DNA of 64,000 nucleotides from Leucaena leucocephala (lineage: Eukaryota > Streptophyta > Magnoliopsida > Fabales > Fabaceae): assembly GCA_037074615.1 (NCBI GenBank), contig CM073527.1, forward strand, positions 26,846,848-26,910,847, in the 5' to 3' direction. Below, in pieces: positions 59,247-64,000 of this stretch. Made by a program: the position numbers and the translations under genes. Each line of letters begins with the position of its first letter. The stretch's first letter is position 1. The notes beneath the pieces are model-generated. The model saw nothing but the letters and a program-made list of their open reading frames with translations. It was not told the origin of the DNA and searched no databases.

Positions 59247-60215
59247 TGTGTTTGGGTTTGGGTGGAGTTTACATCTAAATTTTAAATTTAAATTTAGATA
59301 AATTTTAAATTTTTTTAAAATAAATAGTTATATTTATTTAAATAAATTTTTAAATTAAATTATAATTTAAAATTAAAATTTTAAATAAATTAGTTAGAGT
59401 ATCTTATAGGGCCCGTTTGGATAGGATTTTAAAAACGGGCTTATGGAAAAAAAGGGCTTTTGAACAGCTTATAGAAAAGGGCTTTTGAAGAAGAGATTAT
59501 GAAAAAAAAGTGGTTTTGAATAAATGAGTGTTTGGATAGTTATTTATAGAAGGGGTTTTATTATTGATAAATTATGAAAAATGGTATGAGTATTAAATGA
59601 GGAGAGATAAGAGATAAGAGGAGAGAGGAGAGAGGGTGTAAGAAAAAGTAGGAGAGAGGGTGTAAGAAAAAGTAGGGGTAATATAGTAATTGGTTAGTTC
59701 AAACGTGGTTTACTGTTCCAAAAGCTGCTCTGACCAGCTTATCTGAAACCTTGGTTTTAAACCATAGTTTAGTTCAAAAGCCCGTTTGAACAAATATTGC
59801 TGTTTGTTTTGAAATTTCTCCAAACCAACGTTTTGCCCCAAAAGGGCTTTTAAAACCTTTGTTTCAAAGAAACCAAACAGGCACATAGTAAAAGAGTTTA
59901 TAAACTAACCAATTATTATATTACCCTTATTTTTTCTTATACCCCTATTTCCTCCCTCATACTTTTTCTCACAACATCTCTCATCTCTTTTATTTTTTTT
60001 ACACCCTATTTTATTTTTTTATTATATCTTCTCTCCTCTCATATTTTATTTTTTATTATTTAATACTCATACTATTTTTCATAATTTATTAGTAATAAAA
60101 ATATTTTTAAAAATAACTATATAAATACTTATTTATTTAAAATTATTTTCTTATAAACTCTTTTTTAAAATATGATAATTTTTTTTTATAAAACCGTTTT
60201 TAAAATCTTATTACG
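59247..60215 (-). mobile_element. Older MITE copy split by a younger one
   Basis: Reverse-orientation family modules run from GTGTTTGGGTTTGGG (59247) to CTTATAG (59408) and resume at ATAGTAAAAGAGTTTATAAAC (59885) through a CTCCTCTCAT-rich centre to CCGTTTTTAAAATCTTATTA (60215). The intervening 59409-59884 is a separate forward copy. Confidence 0.75.
59409..59884 (+). mobile_element. Intact MITE copy nested inside an older relative
   Basis: It begins GGGCCCGTTTGGATAGG and ends AAACCAAACAGGCAC, so the termini are inverted repeats of about 10 bp (GCCYGTTTGG). It is less decayed than other copies (GGGCTTATGG, GGGCTTTTG modules intact). A short target duplication (ATA or ATAG) is possible. Confidence 0.8.
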
Positions 60216-60948
60216 AGAAAGCGGGCGAAAGTCAACGGGACATGAAGACTCTCACAAATTTTTTTTATGACCGAAGAGGAGGGATATTTTTTTTTATTGC
60301 AAATCTGGATCGTTTAAAGGAATTAAATTCACGTAGCCTTTTGTTTTAACAATATTTTGTAAAATATTAAATTTAGTCCATTTAATTTGAGCAGCTGCTG
60401 CCCAGAAGATTATTCGATGACAGTTTAAACGGTCAAAATGCAGCGGTCCTTTACAGCCAAGATCATGGTCAAAGCGCCATCCGCAGGCGACAACCTCTGC
60501 AACAAACTGCCTTCACTCTCATTTCATAAAATAAGAAATGTCTCGTACAGGTAATTGATGCAGGCATATTACATACACACAAGATCTTGGGATTTTATCA
60601 TAGCGTGGGATGACAACTAGGAAGAAGATTCCAATGATGGGTGGTTGAAGATATCGCATTTAAAGGTGTAAGTGGCGCGAGACGAAGTTAGATGCCCGAA
60701 AGTGTTTCCAATATAAAACAAACAATGGATATGGAGATCATATATGAAGGGAAAAAAAAGATGGAGGGAGAGAGGAGGGTGGAATTTAGGACACCGCAAC
60801 AGGGCACAAACAACTGGGGAGGATCGTCGCCTCTGTTAGCCCGGAATATTCCCAAGGAATCTCTGGAGCAGAAGCATTCAAATATCAACCACATCCGTAC
60901 ACGCGACGAGATATTTCCGACTCATTAGTCATGATCCCCGTCTGAACC

Positions 60949-61098
60949 ATGCTTCCGCCGCCGCCGCCGCCAAGAAACCTGGAGTTTTTTGGCAAGCTTT
61001 TGTGGTTTCGCAACAAAAACAGATTGGGCTCTAGCCGAAGATGGCTTCCCACACTGGATCCTCACAACAGGTAGCCTAACGGCTGATGTTGAGTATTC
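60949..61098 (+). pseudogene. Possible gene fragment with proline run and in-frame stops
   Basis: From ATG a CCG repeat encodes six prolines, then RNLEFFGKLLWFRNKNRLG and SRRWLPTLDPHNR. The next codons read AGG TAG CCT AAC GGC TGA; if both stops were once TGG the text would be RWPNGW. The compact basic/aromatic sequence looks like a real protein, unlike neighbouring frames, but I cannot name the family. It could also be a first exon with a donor at CAACAG|GTAGCC. Confidence 0.3.
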
Positions 61099-61264
61099 AT
61101 TTCAAATTCAACAGGTTTTTAAAATAGCACGCAGCCACGGAGTGGGCACAAAGGGAACTACTCTCTCGCCTTTTACTAAAAAAAAATAAAAGTTTTTAAA
61201 ATTATTTTTTATATAAATTTAAAAATAAATTAGACTCACCTACAATCTAATTAAAATTTTCAAC

Positions 61265-61432
61265 TAATGAAAATTAGTTAGAGTACTGAGTGACTCAGTA
61301 TCATTTAAGCGATGTCTCGAATTTAAATTTTAGTGTATATAAAAAATTTTCAACTTATCTACTATAACTAAATATATAATATGGGTATGATCTAAATAAA
61401 ATCAGATAAAGTTTTGAGTGACCAACAAAAAA
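61265..61432 (+). mobile_element. SINE copy, family A
   Basis: AATTAGTTAGAGTACTGAGTG start, TGACTCAGTATCATTTAAGC, then CTCGAATTTAAATTTTAGTG and a tail at GAGTGACCAACAAAAAAG. It matches the family order with divergence. Confidence 0.55.
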
Positions 61433-64000
61433 GATTGGGATTTTTAAATTCAATTGCGACTTACAACTTCTGCCCATAAAGACTCTTGCAAGTCTTCAAG
61501 TCTTCAACATTTGGGTACCAGCCCATAACGAGTTTGGATCAAACCCGCAAGTCAGCCCATTACGGCCAACCAAACTTCTCTTCCCGGGCGTCCCACGACC
61601 TTTTTCCTCATTGTACCCCCACGTTCCGTTCGACACGAAAGCCGTGTGTTACATATTTTGAAAGTAAAAGAGACGGGGGGATAGAGATGCGGGTGTTCCG
61701 TTCGCCTGTCATTGCTCTTACACCTAACACCCGGTCACACAATAACCCGATGTTTAAATGTGAAAAAGAGTAAGAAAATAAATAATATTATAAAAAAATT
61801 AAAAAAATAATAAATGTTTTACTATTTATTTTTTTATAGTATTATTTCCTCCTATTTTTATGGTAATTAATTGAAGCACTTGACCTTGCGAGAATTACGT
61901 GCGGTTACAGAGGGATCTGTACTTTTTTCATGGTGGTAGGAATAGCAATCTGTAGGAGGTGCAAACATTAATGTTCATCTGTTTTTAAAAAGCATCATGA
62001 ATGACTTTCCACGCAACAGTATCATTTTATACTACCTACCTTGTTCAAAACCCAACAGAATAGATTAAGAATATATCGTGTCATTATTCTTCCCAAAGGA
62101 ATGTCCCTTTTTACTGAGGATGCCAGCTTGATTTCGGACCGCTATAAAACATTCTCAGTGGCCCAACATTGGACTTCAACATCCTTCACATTCAATTATA
62201 TCATATTAACCAATTAAAATTGATCTAAATAATAAGTAGTTCAGTATATTTTAAATGAGGTCTCAATTTTAAACTTTAACATATATAAAAAAAATTTATT
62301 AGGAGATTCACTCACCATACTAGATGTGCGACACAAGATCAGATCTAAATATAGTCTGAACAAAGCTCTAGTGAATAGGCAACAAAAAAAATTTGTATCA
62401 TATTCCTTCATTATTAACGTTAGAAATATTATAGTTCAACGTTTTACTAATGACGGGATGACATTGACGATAACTCCTCTTTTTTCTTTTCTCACTCAAG
62501 AGAAAAGATAGCCTTATTACCTCCGATATATATATAAAAAAAAGGTAACCAGATTTTTCAATAGTAACGTCTTAATTAGCGTTCATCACTTCATTGGATG
62601 CCCTCGGCTCGGTTTATATCCCTTGCTTTTGTAGATTCCCCAAAAGCAACATGAAAGAAAGAAATCTCTCTCTCTATATACATACCGACATATGATCGAG
62701 AAAGATTATTCAATCTGCATGTAATTAATAGCCATATGTGGATATCATATTCGACGCTCACGCCTGTGATGTGGTTGACTTAAGAGATAGAAGGAATTAA
62801 AAACGAGAAAAAAATGGGGAATTGGGAACATATATATATATATGCATGACCTCTCAGACTTAGTGAGTGATATGTATCCTTATTAGATTACGTGTTTGTA
62901 AAAAGCTTGGCTATAAGATCTTAATGACATGATCTTGGCTGCCCCAAACATGTCGAGATAAAGATAAAGAAACAGTTAGACACAGACATCATAAAAGCTG
63001 GCTCTTGGAATCTAGGCGCAGATCCAAGACCACAAACGATGAGATGAGATTGCCTTTACGCTTTTCCTTATTGCTTGCCACAATAATCAAATCCACGTCC
63101 TAATTACCATCATATAAATTGTATTTTCATCACTTTAATTTCCAAATATATTGTACACATACGAGTTAATGCTTTGATATTGAATAACAAGGCGAAGGAC
63201 GTTGAAACAAAAAGAAACCAGATTGTTATTTCTTGGCTTTGCACATTCACCTGAATACGTACACAACTCACATATAACCCCCATGGAGTCAACTTCGCTT
63301 TCGATATCTCCATTTATAGTAGTAGTAATTAAATACATTTTAAGAAGTAATACTCCGCAAAATATTATATAAGTAGCCGTCCAGAGATTGTTGATTCTCC
63401 GCCCTACGGTTACAAAGATCAGAATAATGACAACAATGATCGAAATTTTGCATACCTATATAATAATTTTGTTCCGGTTTTGACCTATATGGTAAATTTT
63501 CAACCCGTCGGAGTCAAATATTGCATCAAGTTTGCCCTTCCTTTGGTAGATGATGGGAGACATCATGATGACCATCGTCATTGACCATGGAGGAAACCTT
63601 GGGAGAGAGATAGCATATAATAATAATAATCGATTCTTTACATATATAAGAAAAAATAAATTATATCTGGCAACATCATTGGATCCCTTGCACTTTTTTA
63701 TAGGGAACGATCGAGGCAATTGAACTGTATTTAACTACTTCGCGGCAAATAGAATCCGGTTTACGACCAAAACTACGCTGTTTACTCATGTTAACATTAG
63801 TTAAATCAATAAAAAGATACTATACATGATGATCATTTTAGGAGTACTATTTAACATTTAATAATGTTTTGTATTTTTGTCCTCTGTGATTACCTGGCAT
63901 CAGGCTCCGAAATCATCCTCTCATGAAAAAGACGCATGCAGACAAAACAAAAATAAAGAAAGAGGACAACATGAGAGAAATCAATGACTGTAATCATATT
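61433..64000. other. Right-end intergenic region
   Basis: Contains one SINE copy (62213-62393), a CTCTCTCTCTATATA microsatellite near 62667 and AT-rich DNA. No gene, RNA gene or further element is supported. Confidence 0.55.
62213..62393 (+). mobile_element. SINE copy, family A
   Basis: AAAATTGATCTAAATAATAAG start, TTTAAATGAGGTCTCAATTTT, AGGAGATTCACTCACCATAC, and tail GTGAATAGGCAACAAAAAAA. Confidence 0.6.

Larger units (their letters stand above)
57635..60948. other. Intergenic: ATG9-copy upstream region and MITE block
   Basis: 57635-58850 probably holds the former ATG9 leader and promoter. 59247-60215 is a MITE nested in another MITE. No intact gene is supported; the 65-codon frame at 58398 has no features. 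Confidence 0.55.

Overview
The window is nuclear DNA of a flowering plant, almost certainly a eudicot. The genes carry many short AT-rich introns, the encoded families are plant ones (R2R3-MYB, ERF, ATL, RUS, PHT1, plant ADF), and the spaces between genes hold plant MITEs, SINEs and a hAT element. I cannot name the species. All gene models were spliced by eye, joining exons by reading frame, splice dinucleotides and remembered family sequences; no search or transcript was available.

Layout, left to right. The last 18 coding exons of the cohesin ATPase SMC1 (2-11387, +) cross the left edge; one of its introns looks U12-type and contains a small non-autonomous LTR retrotransposon. A small secreted PDF1-like protein follows (13507-14064, +), then a repeat-rich gap, a decayed TIM44 gene (16573-19813, +), an R2R3-MYB of the MYB14/15 type (20694-21952, -), a RUS-family DUF647 gene (23969-27403, -), the NuA4 subunit EAF6 (28668-31436, -), the actin-depolymerizing factor ADF6 (32685-34765, +), a PHT1 phosphate transporter with a recognisable Pi-starvation promoter (36132-37694, -), a divergent pair of group IXc ERF genes (40948-41628, -, and 46356-46772, +), an ATL-type RING-H2 ubiquitin ligase (52127-53077, +), a decayed ATG9 gene (54050-57634, -), and 6 kb of repeats with one possible gene fragment.

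The genes do not form one pathway. They are ordinary housekeeping and regulatory genes in a gene-rich euchromatic block. The most notable observation is the contrast between about ten intact genes and two intron-containing genes (TIM44 and ATG9) that keep almost every exon and splice site but carry scattered single-base indels and nonsense changes. This fits recent loss of one of two duplicates, for example after whole-genome duplication. I found no CRISPR, defence island, operon or other prokaryote-like system, no rRNA or convincing tRNA gene, and nothing I would call a new biological system. The second-look items are the predicted AT-AA U12 intron and the retroelement inside it, the GC-AG intron and 13-base first coding exon of EAF6, nested and tandem repeats, and the pseudogenes.
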